From NCBI GenBank assembly GCA_016801885.1, contig CM028888.1, positions 5,936,501 through 6,000,500 on the forward strand: a stretch of 64,000 nt of DNA, given 5' to 3'. A program made the translations under genes and the position numbers. This stretch comes from Toxotes chatareus. Taxonomy: Eukaryota > Chordata > Actinopteri > Toxotidae. Numbering within the stretch: position 1 is the stretch's first letter; each line of letters opens with the position of its first letter. Positions 1 to 12,300 of the stretch are shown here, piece after piece. A model generated the notes under the pieces. It saw nothing but the letters and a program-made list of their open reading frames with translations, ran no database searches and was not told the origin of the DNA.

Positions 1-2449
1 CTCAATGACGGACATGGCTCAGCTGACAGCAGCAGCCCACACACATAAAAACATGCACGCACACATGCATGCACCTGCACGCACACAGACACACACACAT
101 ACTCTGCTTAACCCGTAAAGTAACCTTATCCATGTGCATACTCAGGTAATTACCTTTAGCACACTCCTGATATTGAATAACGTATACTCAAGTATCATTA
201 ACATACAATTTGTTCACTAGTCATCCTATCCCTCCTGCCTTCGCTCATCCATATTTTTTTTTTAATTCAGATTTATATCTAGGAATAATTCATGCAACTG
301 TTAGTTTCAAAGTAACTCAAAAAATTATTAATTTCAAAAACATGTTTGATTTTGTCAGATTGTCTCAAATTTCATGGTATTGAGGTTTATTTTTCTGTTA
401 TGCTAAGCCTGATTCTCTCTCTCTCTTTCTATAATGGTTAACATGGATTAAGCACATTTCATAGGGGGCTTAAATTTGCTATATGATTATCCGGTGTTTT
501 CTGAGACCTTTCACCCATTCACAAACAGAAGGCTGTTCGAGTCTTATCCAGGCACAAAACACACCCGGACACTCTCAATCCTATGGAAAAGATTGAGAGT
601 TTGAGTTTTAGAATCCCTCATTCTTCCCTTTTCAGTTCTCTTGATAACATAATCACAAACGCAAACTCTCCCACATGCATTAACCCACGCACGCATACAT
701 AGTCACACATAAAAATGAGAAGGAGTTGGTTCTGCACTCAACTCAGCCCAGCCAATTTGGCAGTGAGTGTGTTACCATGCCTACAGGCCTGATCAATACC
801 ATGTCTAAAAATAACACAACCATAATAGTCTTACTTCAAATCGCAGAGGGGTGAACTGGGCGAGAGCAGCATTTATTGTGTAAATGCAGCTGTAACCGGT
901 GCGACCACAGAGTTACAGAGCATTGTGCAAAAGCATGAGTTTAATCCCCAACAGGAGGTTTCTCAAGGAAAACCTGATCCTGGGATTTTATTGGCTGGTG
1001 CTGGCATCTCACAGCAGGTCAGATCAGGAAATCTGGAATGACTTCCTGCTGGGTAAACAGTGGATCACCAAATAGTCAGCATGGCTTCAGACACAGGACG
1101 ACATGCCAACGCCAATAAACAAAGATTAATCGTAAGAACTGGGATAAATGGTAACACGGAGCACTAAAACGGCAATTAAGGACAAAAGGCCCATAGGGCA
1201 AAGAGCATATTCATGAGAATGAGCCACAAATTGGCCATTTAGGAGATGATTGCTTCTGTACGACACAAAATGGCAGGATGCCCTTGACGTCAAACACAGT
1301 CTGTTTCAAAATAATGGTGCCATTCTGATGCTACTGCCAGGGGAAGCGTGGCTCTGTGTTGTTACATTCAATAACTTGGAGCTACAACATGACCTAGAGA
1401 GCGGCAGAGAGGGGGGAGCAGAAAGACAGACAGAAACAATGATGATGGGTGGTGGCATGAGAGATGGGGAGGTGACATAAACGCAAACAGGAAGAGATCA
1501 GAGAGCAAAGGGAGGTTAAAAATATAAGCTGAAACCCTAACATGCTGGCAGAGATGCCATCTTTCTTTCTGTGCCTTCCCCTCTCTGACAAACACAATCT
1601 GGAATATGTGCCAGCAACAGAAAAAGTGTGTTTGACCTCATTTAACTGCAGTGCAGACCAGGTTCAGACCCATTTCCACATACATGAGAACACCTCTCTT
1701 TAGTGCTGTTGTGCAGAACATGTGCATTGGTCTATGCATACATATGTGTGTGTTCAATATTGTCTTAAAGTGTTCTTTTTATACTGTCTCCCTACACAGC
1801 TGAGAGAGGAAGCTGGATAGGTGGGTGGACTATCAAGGGGGCAGGGACTCTGATTTATTTTTGTGTTTGGAGGCAAAGCTCTGGCACACATCGCTGCAGC
1901 GTGGGTGAGAACCCAGACTCCATTCATAGACTTCTTTCATCTTTACCTTCTCTCGACCTCTTTCAGTGTCTGTGTCACACGTCTCCACAGCTCTGGCTGT
2001 GAACGGGAACACAAATTTTCTTCATTCATAAAAGGCTCATGAAAGAAAAATAAGGGTGTCGTCATTTAATATTTATACATTTTGATCCTTCTATCAGCCT
2101 GTTGATCTCAATTTCCCTTCTTCAGTGCAAACACCAATGCAAAACCACCACCTTCATAAAGAATAACTGTTAGTGATTTTAAATCTTGCACATTAAACCG
2201 CGTCCAAAACAGTACAGAAAAACTTTCTCTTATCTCCGTGTCTGGCCTGTTTCTCCCTGTGGAACCACTTATTATGTGTAACAACAAAACACTGGCTTCC
2301 ACTAACTGTATGCTGAATGAAGCCTAACAGTCTGCCCTGCCCTGCCCTGCCCTTCCATACCATACAAACACTAACGATTCACTCCAAAGATTTTTCTGCA
2401 TGACACATTCAGTGCACTGATGGAAATAAGGAATGCAAAGATTTCTCAC
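1..2449 (-). other. dclk1: dclk1 intron 3 (partial, runs off the left edge)
   Basis: This stretch lies downstream, in the transcript sense, of the second coding exon of dclk1 and before the next exon, which is not in the window. I saw no splice-flanked exon in it. It holds CA/CACG-rich sequence near 30-110, short CT runs near 415-430 and a pentamer repeat of CCTGC units at about 2331-2353. The short open frames here show no family signature and no codon pattern I can support. Confidence 0.6.
2331..2353. repeat. Short CCTGC pentamer tandem repeat
   Basis: Four near-perfect copies of the unit CTGCC/CCTGC lie in tandem in dclk1 intron 3, about 100 bp past the exon 3 donor. This is a simple minisatellite-like tract with no sign of function. 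Confidence 0.7.
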
Positions 2450-4059
2450 CAGTTTCCCCTCCAGTGTGTAGATCTTCTTCACCACTCCGGAGTCAAGCTT
2501 GATGGCGTCAGTGATGTCGGTCAGGACTTGTTCGTAGGAATGGGCCGTTTTCTTGTTCAGCAGGATCCTCACAGCTTTGCGGGGCTTCACCCCGCTCCGC
2601 ACCACCGTCACAAGCTTCGGACGTATGAAGTCCTTGTTTTCACGGCTCTCAGGAGCGCCAGCCTTGGCGCTGCCCAGGGAAGGAGGGCCGCGGGAGGATG
2701 CAGCTGAGGCCTTAACGTTCACCGACCAGTTGGGGTTCACGTTTTTTGTGTAATCCAACTTTTTGTAAGCTTCAATGGAGCTGCATACATAGCTGTCACC
2801 TGTAGAATGAAACGAAATGACATGAGATTTAAACATGACACGAGAGATGAGAATCTCTCTTGAAGGAGTGGAGGTGGTTTGAGCAAAAATGGTGAAGAAT
2901 GTGTAAGAATACAGAGAAGAAAATTAAAGAATAGATAGAAAGTAAACAGATAGTGTAACATAGGTTGGCTACTTTGTTCTGTGCAAGATTTCCTAACCAT
3001 ACAATTTTTATTCAAGCAGCAGTTAGCATAACACTTTGCATTAAAACTTAAAAATATAATGATATGGAATGTTTTGCAGTTTGCTTTCCATACTACTTTT
3101 CATATTTTTCATATCCTGTATCAACCGAGGATGACAGCAATTGTCAACAATTTACAGCTCTTACCATGTCACTCCTCATGATGCAATGATATTGGCATGT
3201 AAGTATTAGAGAGTACAACAGACCATGAGAGAGCTCATCTGAGCTGATACATCACCATATGGCCCTCAAATGAGTGATATAATCTACAGTATAATAATCT
3301 ACAGTGGGTGTAATTGGATTAAAGCTTTTATAGAGCATTGCCCATAAATTAGCATGTCGATGCCTGACTCCAAACCAGCCTACAAATGTAAATGGGTCTA
3401 ATTGTGGGGACTGATCACATTTTTCTTAGTCTTAAATTAGTTACGATACACAGAAGGGAGATGAGCAGGGAAAGATCAGATAACATGGCAGCTGACAGGT
3501 CAGGCAGTGTTTGCTCTTTAAGAGAGAGGAGACAGCACAGACAGACAAATGTGTCCAACTAGACTTTAGATTACATTATAGAAGCTGAGCCCAGGTGGCA
3601 GTCCCGTACTGCAAAGCTTTCACATGTGACACTGTGACCACCTAAACCTGCACGTTTATGTGTGGCCCTCCAGGTGTGCAGTATAGTTCTACATTCACCT
3701 TCTACCAGCTGATCAATACTGGTGATCTTCTTGGAGCCATCCAGGGTGTAGATGGTCCGGACGCCCTGGGGGAGGTTGACGTTGTCGGACAGGGAGCGGG
3801 TCAGGTCAGCCAGCAGGGCGTCAAAGGTGCGAAACCTGTCTGTGGAGATGGCGTACACTATCCCGTTGAAGTACCGGTCACCGTTGCGATAGAAGCGGAC
3901 CTTTTTGGCTCTCTTCTCCGAGCTCAGAGTCTTCAGGGTTCGGGTCCGGTACAGGCTGCAGTGGGCGCTGTGTGTGGGACTCGGCACTCCGTTCATCTTC
4001 GCGCTGGAGCGGCCGTGCCTCTGACCTTTGTCCCGCTCGTCGAAATGCTCCATCTCCAT
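2450..4059 (-). CDS. dclk1: Doublecortin-like kinase 1, N-terminal part (2 coding exons, partial)
   Basis: Coding exons are 4059..3699 and 2799..2450, giving 237 codons. The product binds and stabilises microtubules through two doublecortin (DC) domains; in the family a serine/threonine kinase domain follows, here beyond the left edge. The start MEMEHFDERDK matches the conserved DCLK1 N-terminus, and the context GAGATGG has purine at -3 and G at +4. DC1 covers about residues 48-130 with KKVRFYRNGDRYF and NLPQGVRTIYTLDG. The linker has YTKNVNPNWSVNVK. DC2 begins at about residue 175 with RPKLVTVVRSG and continues off the window. The junction rebuilds VEG-DSYVC in phase; exon 3 ends in phase 0 at LEGKL. 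Paralogue dclk2 is the main alternative, but MELEHFDERDK-type residues and the neighbours spart, ccna1 and nbea favour dclk1. I cannot tell which teleost duplicate (a or b) it is. Confidence 0.9.
2800..3698 (-). other. dclk1: dclk1 intron between the two doublecortin exons
   Basis: An 899 bp intron. Its donor is G|GTGAAT at 3698 and its acceptor CTACAG ends at 2800. I see no further exon or recognisable repeat in it. Confidence 0.7.
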
Positions 4060-4094
4060 CTCACTGCCGAGGCTCACAACTACGGCTTTACTGT
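4060..4094 (-). other. dclk1: dclk1 5' UTR portion of the start-codon exon
   Basis: The exon with the start codon begins at 4094, right after the acceptor TTTTGTCTCCCTAG. The 35 bases before the ATG are open in the coding frame but contain no upstream in-frame ATG, so 4059 is the first usable start in this exon. Confidence 0.65.
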
Positions 4095-4658
4095 CTAGGG
4101 AGACAAAAGGGAAGGGGGGATGATAAGGCGAAAAGTTTTTCAGTAAAGTAAACAAAAGCAATAAGTAAACAAAAACAAGAAAAGGTAGAAACAAACCGAG
4201 GAGAGGTTTGGACGGCTGATAAAGCAAGCCAGCCGGTGTACGTCCCTGGTGCAAGGTCTGAAAATAACTCCCTAATGACAGATTAAGTGCTCTTAAGCCG
4301 AGCAGTGGACAGTACGCTTCATGACGACCCACAGTGTCTGACAGAGAGCGCCTGAGTTTGTCCTGAAGCGCAGATGGATGGAGAGAGAGCGACAGTCACG
4401 AATCGATAATAGCCTATTAATTTGCCTCTTCATAAATATTCAGAAGCTCCGCGCACAGACAGACCAACTGCAGCCTTCATGAGTTGCCTCACATAAAACT
4501 GCGACCCCCAAAATAAATATTATTCCACTTTAAACAAGGATTAAAACGTGGAAGATGTATTTTACTTTTTCGCCTTGAGATCAAGAATCGCGAATCATTG
4601 CAAAAAAGGAGAGGATTAAAAAAAAAAGATTGACAGAATTAATCACTTTTATACCAGC

Positions 4659-4660
<2 letters not shown>

Positions 4661-4690
<30 letters not shown>
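4661..4690. repeat. (AAT)n microsatellite
   Basis: About ten copies of AAT/TAA occur in tandem in the intron just downstream of the presumed noncoding dclk1 exon. Translated, it gives only a false poly-tyrosine run. Confidence 0.9.
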
Positions 4691-4692
<2 letters not shown>

Positions 4693-4710
4693 CAAAAATG
4701 GCATTCTTAC

Positions 4711-4771
4711 CTACACGAGCGATTAACGCTTCTGTGACGGTGACCTCCAGCCTGACTGATGTTTTATTTCC
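4711..4771 (-). other. dclk1: Candidate noncoding 5' exon of dclk1
   Basis: A 61 bp segment sits between an acceptor (A-rich pyrimidine complement, then CTACAG, ending at 4772) and a good donor, TAG|GTAAGAATG, at 4710. It lies about 620 bp upstream of the start-codon exon in the right orientation. It has no ATG in frame with dclk1, so it would be 5' UTR. Vertebrate DCLK1 genes have noncoding 5' exons, but the use of this one is inferred from splice signals only. Confidence 0.4.
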
Positions 4772-5029
4772 CTGTAGAGATGAAAAAAAAAAAAAAGAGT
4801 TCAGTGAGCTTGTCGCCGACAATGGGTGGTGGTGAAGTGTGATCCTGTCCTGGCTGCAGTGAGCCCCCCTGTGAGTCCCTTTGTTGTCCACCACCAAAGA
4901 CCAGTGCTTGTGTGTGTCTCTCTGTGTGTTTTTGTGTGTGTGTGTGTGCGTAGCGAGCAAGAAGCAGAGGCTGAACTGGAAATGGACTAGGTAGCAGCTG
5001 CTTCCCCTCCCATTCTCTTTTCACCCACC

Positions 5030-5215
5030 TCTCTCCTCCACGTCACTCTGTCGTGATTTTCATTCAGCGCCCCCACCCCTCATTAGGATGCAAACCCACG
5101 CTTCCCACCCGTGCTGGGGATGCTGACGGTCCTGCAACCACCACCACCGCCGCCCCCCGCTCCGCCCCCCCGAGCCCAGAAGACACGCGTCCTCTTGGGG
5201 GGGTTGATTTTTCCT
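5030..5215 (-). promoter_or_regulatory. dclk1: CpG/GC-rich block, presumed dclk1 promoter
   Basis: This block is much richer in G+C and CpG than its surroundings (C-runs, ACCACCACCACCGCCGCC, TCCGCCCCCC, ACACGCGTCC). It lies upstream of the dclk1 5' exons on the minus strand. No TATA box is evident. A possible donor of a first noncoding exon, GAGAGAG|GTGGGTG, lies near 5030. Promoter status is inferred from composition and position. Confidence 0.45.
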
Positions 5216-8200
5216 GAGGTAATTTCAGAGCTTTTCCTTTAAAGCCACATCAATCTGATGCCCAGCGAAGAGAAACAAAAACCGAAAAAGGCTTATTTTT
5301 CTCCTTTCTTTGACAAAATACTATATTTCTGGAAAATTCTCTAACCACAGAAGTTACCTGAATCACCTTTCAGACCTTAATTGATCTATGTATTAATTTC
5401 ATCTTCATTTCACATACAGGCTAAATCTACATGTTTGTGAATGTGAATACATTTTCATCAAAACTTGAAATATAAGCTGTAGCCTGTATAGTTTGGTATG
5501 TAAGGGCTAATCACATCTCTTTAAAACCTTGAGACTATAAGCACAAAGCAGCATTTTATGTTTAACCCACAAGAATGTGTGCACGTGAGATGTTATGTAA
5601 CACACTTACTCCATTGTATATACACACTAGGGATCTAAAGGCAGATGAAACCTAAACCACCAAATTCAGACTACGCACAGCAGCTTTCACAATGACACAA
5701 ATGATGTGTGACAAGTCCGATTTTTACCCAGCCCCACTTGTTCATCTCTTGTGTGAAGACTAGGTTGGGATCACATGTCAAAATGGCTTTCATGTTGACT
5801 TACACAGGACTCCGTAAAGCAACATGAAGGGCGAGAGCAGAGAGCTGGAGAGGATGCTGCCGTCTCATTATTATAAGTTTGTTTCTTCCCATGAGCTCTG
5901 AAGTTTGTTTGTATGTGACAGCAGGAGATGGTCTATCTGTGTAGTGGAAGCGATAAAGACCACTGACCTACATCCTGTCCTCCAGAGACCACCTAATTCC
6001 GCTCCATCACCAGTCCCTGATGTACTATACGAGTGTGTGTTGCCCAACACATATCTGTGCCAGTGATGGGGAAAGTTACAGCTCCAGTCGCTTAAAATAC
6101 TCTCCTATCATTGTATTTACTGTGGTTTAAAAGGTGAAACACACTGTTTTATGTGTTGAACATTTCACTGCTCGATTATAAAAATGTTCCACTTTCTTCG
6201 CTTGTATGTAATGTTTGTGGCATTTGTTTAATGCCTGTTTTACATGGTCACGTACAGTACCATGTGCTTTGTCTAATCCAAAACCTGACTATATCAGACA
6301 TTTCAATGTTCAAGTACTGTACGGTACGTGCATCTTTTATTACGGCTTCTGTGAGCAGACCTGCTTGTGTGAACATGAATATGATTGCATCAAAGTGTGT
6401 GACAGTGACAGAAAGGGAATTTTTCCTCCCCACACACAGATTCTTCTATTTTGAGGAGACACACACACAGGGACCCAGTGTGCGTCACAAACTGAGGGAT
6501 GACAAGGTGTTCCTGTCTAAATTAATCCTGGGTAAACAGGGCACGTGTGGGGAGACTGTCTCTAGACCAGTGCAAGAAAGATGGAGGACAAGGGAAGGAC
6601 ACAGCCAAAGGAAGGCCATGGTCTCATTTCCAAAATATGAACATCGATATTTGTTGGCGTCCATATGTATTCAAATAACAAAGCAACATATAAAAATTAC
6701 AAATGGATTTTAGCATCGCTAAAGTTTGTGGCATTTCTGAGGTTAAAGAAGATAGAATTTGAGGCCAGTCTGGTATTTGATCATACATTCTGAGAAGCTA
6801 CTGCACTTTTCAGAGTAATCAAGCATTCAGAATATAACGGTTTATTTACGTCCTCATTTGTAATAGTTTTGCTGCTGACTAATTATTGACTGGACAAAAT
6901 GAAAATCAGAATGATATAGGTATGGTGATATTGCATCCATACAAATAATGTAATGGGTGCAATTCTTCATAGAGGTCATCTTTGCTCCTGAAGCATGACT
7001 AGGCAATTTCCTGAGATTCAATTGACTTGTATAAAGAGATGGGGAATTCTGGCATTTGTGAGTGAGGCTATCAAAGTCTCTTTGTAGACACATTTTATTT
7101 TATTTGTAAATTAAACTATACAGGGCACATTTAATCTGGATCAGACAGTTTTATGATCTGCTACCCGTCATAAAAATGGAGACATGATTGCTTTTTTTAT
7201 GCCAAGACCTTCTCTCAGTGACTCATGGCTTCCACTTTTTGACTTTAACAGTTGTTTCAGTGACACTAAGAAACACAAGTAAAACCAAAATTTAGTATTT
7301 CTGCATGGTCACTGATAACGAACACAAAGCTGGAGCTCGTTGAGATGTGGATAGATGGACTGATGATTCATACTGTGGCAATTCCCATTTAGAATAATTC
7401 TGAAAATTAAAGTGTCTTGATTTCACAGCCAAGGAGAGAAATTAACCCCACCCCCTCAGACTGTTGACAGATGCTACAAAGATATTTTCCATTCTGTTAC
7501 TAATCACTGCATCATCGTGCTACGGTAATTTCTTTACAATTCATACAACACAGTATGGTGTGTGAACACGGGGATGGCTGTAAAATTCAGAGTCTAACTC
7601 ATGTAAATTCACATGCATATTTAGTTTATGTGTATGCATGTGAACACACACATGCACACTTGCAAATGTGTCTTCTATATACACATAGATGCACTTGCCC
7701 ATACACTACATTTTTTGCAGCATTCTCACAGCAAGTACAGAGAGAATAGCTTACTGATTCAGCATGGGCAGTAGTGTGATTCATGGTGTTTTGACAGATA
7801 CTGTAGTGATTTGTCATCATGTTTCACCTGTCAGCAGAGGGGGCGGGATGCAGTGAGTTGTACAAAAACGAGCTTGTGCATGGAACAGAGAGGAAAAAGA
7901 GAGGAGAAGAAAGAGGGAGAGAGTGGTACGCTGCAAATGTGCTCACTCTTTCATCAGGCAACATGGTCTGGCTATCTTTAAATTAAGTCATTAATCTAAG
8001 ACAAACAACCTGTCACTGCAGCACATTTAGGATTGTACACCAACCCAGCCAGCTATACAGTTTCAGAAATATAAGTGGACCTGTAAAGGAAAAACACACC
8101 CTAAAACAGAATTCCCACTGTGCTTTTCCAATTATTTTAGACAGTAAAGTCTCCTGTAGCTGGAAATTACAGTATTAGTCTCGGAATTGATGATGTCATC

Positions 8201-9396
8201 AGATACTTTTTGGAGTTGTTTTACTGAATGAATGAACCCTTTTTGAGGTACTACATCCAAATTAGTTGTAACATATCTGTGTCTGTATATAAGGTTTTGA
8301 ATCAGGTGTTTTCAAACTCAGACTTGTCAGTAAAAATATAATACTTTTTTTCATTCACATAAGGAAAGTGTTGAAGGTGGGGCATTGAGGACAGTTCATG
8401 TAGTCTAATGCTGGGAGCTTGGTCTTTGCCCTTCTAGTTACTTGCTACTATAACATACTGCCATGCCAGTCTTGGACATAAAGTGGTAGAATAGGTAATA
8501 CAGAATTCACCTTTATGAATTGTTATTTGATGTAACCTCCATGAGCTAATTAATACATCAATGAACATACAGACCAATCAGTGAAAGAGAGAACTGTTAT
8601 ATTCATAAGACAAAGCTAAATGGAAAAGGCAGAATGATGAATTCATGCTGGTTTTGCTGTTAAGACCAAGTCTTTTGTTTCAATTCAGTGTTTTAAGGCT
8701 GACCAGAAGTGAACCCATCCTCCACACTTCTCCACAAACACGAATGAAACAGCTTCTGGCAATTTTCATATTGACTATTGGTTCTTATATGGATACAGAT
8801 TTCTTACACCCACATCTATAAAGGTGGTCAGTGGGTGGGATGGGGGAGACTGGTTGCTCTGTAGATGAACTACATACAGAGAGAGTGGTAGATGTGGTGC
8901 TGCTTACGCAATGCAAGTCGTAGGAGGTGCTTTGTAAAAAAAAAAAACTGCAGTGACACTACAAATGTCAGACTCAGCAGGCTTCTGGCACATTAGGAGG
9001 TGACCTCACTACACTCAAAGCCTGTAGTATTCCTCTCTTAAATATTTCTCCTTAAAAAGAAACGTGTAAGAAAACAACAACGCCAGACTTAATTATGAAT
9101 GACATTTTACACTATGAATTCAGTGTAACACTATTCGCCATCAATCGTAAAATAAACACAACACTGACTGTGGCACATGGGTCGAAAACCTACACAGGAA
9201 CTGCACTGTTTCCTCTCAATCCACTTTTGAGAAATGTGAACAAAGCAATAAGAAGCTGAAAGACATTTAAGTACATTCCGGTGATGACAATATGAGTATG
9301 TTAAATAATTGTACTGCAGTCATTCCAGCATACCCAGAAGTGAGCAACATCACTTCTTTTTTTTTTTTTTTAAATGGCTATAACACCAGATTGGGG
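5216..9396. other. Intergenic spacer dclk1-ccdc169
   Basis: About 4.2 kb lies between the dclk1 promoter side and the 3' end of ccdc169. In mammals the bHLH gene SOHLH2 occupies this interval; I saw no bHLH-like or other spliced coding signal here. The sequence is AT-rich, with CA-rich bits near 6430-6470 and 7620-7690 and homopolymer runs near 8935 and 9357-9372. Open frames, for example 6153-6713, lack family features and look like chance. Confidence 0.55.
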
Positions 9397-12300
9397 TTAG
9401 GGATTGTTTTTCAGGTAGTGCTTTAGGGTGGGTAACCTGCTTCCCCTTTGGGATTTCTTCTCTTCTTTTCTCTCTGCTGTTGCTCCACAAACACTTCCTC
9501 CTTTCAAATGCGCTCCTCCTCCAATTTCTTGTCTTTCTTTTCCTTTCTTAGAATCAGCCTCTGCATTCCTGCTGGTCTCCTTCCCTCTATGCACCAAGAG
9601 ATAAAAGGGAGATAAAATAACACTGGGAAAACTTCTCAATTCAAATCTTAACATTTGTTACATAACATAACAACTGATCCCTTTTGTTGCATTATATTTG
9701 GTAAGTCAACATTAAAGCCATCACTCAATGTTGCTTTCTACCTTGCTTTTGTTGTTTTTAATTAGGTAGTTCCATGTTTATACTATACAAGTGATGTAAT
9801 TTTGCATAAGACTATTATTATACACATCCTTTATAAATAAAAAGAAAGGTAAAAATAAAAACAAGGTGGCATCAGATTAAAGCATTGTTATTGTATCCAT
9901 ATGAAGTGTATAATATTCTGTTTTTGTTCACTATTTTATATCTCTACAGTCATTTTTGAGGCCATAGTTTATTCATTGCAATTGTTCTGATTATTGTGTC
10001 CATCACCTTTACCTGCTGTGAATCACTGAGCTCCTCAGTTTACTGTCTGGTGCCCTCTGTGGTTGAGTGGAGTACTGTCTTCTCTGGGCTTCAAGGGTGG
10101 AGGACAGCTGTGGCAGTGGACAGTTGATGAGTAATTGAGTAATTACAGTAAGTGCACTTTCAGACAGATAAACATAATGTTTATCTGTTTGTATGTGTAC
10201 TGTAAAGCTGTACAGCAGACATGAGCCAGTAACATGCTACTTAAAAGACATAAAGACTGGTCCCTAAAATGTTGACAGAGAAATGTGGTTGAGTTTCCAT
10301 GCTGCTGCATTTGTTTCAGCCTGGCAGGAACCAGGGCTGTTGTAAGTCCTCGGCTAACCTTTTTTGTTGAACATGGAGTCGTCTATTACATAACTAGAGA
10401 GAAAAGTACTACAGCATGAATGAGAAATCATAATTAGACCTGAAAGAGAAGAGGTAGAGAGTACACCAGTCTGCTCTTTATGCTGTATTGACCTTTTGTG
10501 GTTCTTAACATGGCAGCAATTCTTCAGCCTGGCATGTATTGAATATTCCGTGATTTGTAGTCTCTAGATTTGTTTTGAGAGCTACTTGCTTGATCTGCCA
10601 CGAGTTTTGAACACTTCTGTTGACATGGATGAAAGGAAATGCTTACCTTAGCAATTTCCGAAAGGTAGGCCCTTCTCTCATCGTTGGTTTTATGAAATGC
10701 CTGATATTTGAAAGAAACAGAGAAGGTATGGTTAATCTGTCTGCCCATTGGTAAAGTGCTTTTTGTGTGTGTATTTCAGAAGTCTCCAATGTTAATGAGC
10801 GACAGATTACAACAGGGATTACTGGTTGCACATGTTACGTGCTAAAACCTTCATTCAGCTAATATCTTGCTGTTTGTTGAGCAGAACAATAAACAAAGAA
10901 CCAAGTCGCTAAACTAAGTGCATATTGGTCCAGTCGTAGCAGCACAGGACAAAGGTTAAGGTTCAATTTTTGCATCAATGGCTATTAAAAAATAAAGAAT
11001 GCAAAACAAAAATATCAGCCAAAGCTTTTTCAATCCTTCGCTAATGATGGTAATTTGCAACTGAAATATTTATTACCTGGAAAAATTTAAAGCTGCTTGT
11101 CTAGGAAATAATAAAACTGGAAAAGCAGCCATTATGACCGCAAATTATACTCCACGCAAAATCCCTCAAACTGTGCTCTATCAAGTGGAACAGCTGAGAC
11201 CACCAACACCTTTCCCTCCTGTTCAGTTCTGAGATGACAGTCCATCAGCTGACTCTGGAGGTCAGACTTCTCCTCTGTCAGGAGCTTCAGACGCTGTCGC
11301 AATGTTTCCTGCGGCAAAGTGTTTCCATTAATTAGCAAAATGCATAACAAAGAGGCCACAAGCTATAAAGGTGTTGTGCTGCCGATGTCTAATTACAAAT
11401 CAGCTTGTCCTGGAATTACACTGTGCTATCCATGAGGATCAAACAATAACAGAATACATGAGTACAAGAATGTAATCATGTTTTCTATATAATGTGTAAT
11501 ACTCATACATAATTTAATAACCAAATAAACACATTACAGCTGAGACATGGCAAGGCTACGTGAGATTTATAGCACAGTGCAGAGCAATGAGATATGGCGC
11601 ATTTCTGGGTTTGGAGAAGTTTCCTTCCTTGTACTTGTGCCCCAGAATAAGCACCTGTAGTCAGCTTTAATGAGCTATGGTATCTAACAGAAATACATTT
11701 ATTTGTTGATGCAAAGCAGAAGTATTCAACAGCTTTATGGGCACTGATGCTATAGAACGTATAGAAACATCTTCAAGCTTCTCACCTTGGAGCTGCAGAC
11801 CCTGTGGTCCTAACATTCACTCACTGCACGAATTAAAAATAATCTATATTCTTTTCACATACTGTGTCATGCTCACAGTTTCACTACAGATCTTCAGCCC
11901 ACAATCTTGTGGCCACTCCACTGACACACTAACGAGCATCTGTTAGTTTTGCCTTAAGGTACACAGACACACACATATTCTGTACTGTGCAACCTTTTCA
12001 GTGTGTAGTGTGCATTCGTGAGTGCGTGTGCGAGTGTTAAAGCACTGTAATTATTGTGCATTACTCTCCCATGGTTTGTAATCCCGTGATTACAGTGCTG
12101 TGATTAAACTCTGGTTTATTCAGCCTGCATCAGCGGGAGGATGGGGGGGGGCGTCAACTGGCATTACAATCCTCTCTTTCCTGCCCGCCTGCCTTCTCAT
12201 CTCACTCTCAGTCTCTGGCTCTCTCTGCTGGTATGTGCACCTCCAGCTCATTTGTTTCTCTCTGGTCTCTCTTTCTCTGTACCTTTCTGCAGGTATCTCT

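Noticed and set aside
2450..4059. Assignment of the doublecortin gene to dclk2 next to lrba
   Set aside because: The BEACH gene in the window matches nbea rather than lrba, and spart, ccna1 and sertm1 belong to the dclk1 side of this paralogous region; the N-terminus also fits DCLK1 better.
4658..4960. Open frame with a His/Thr run and a poly-Tyr tail
   Set aside because: It is the translation of CA-rich DNA and the AAT microsatellite and has no conserved residues.
6153..6713. 186-codon open frame in the dclk1-ccdc169 spacer
   Set aside because: No family resemblance or splice context; overlapping frames are open on both strands, as expected by chance.
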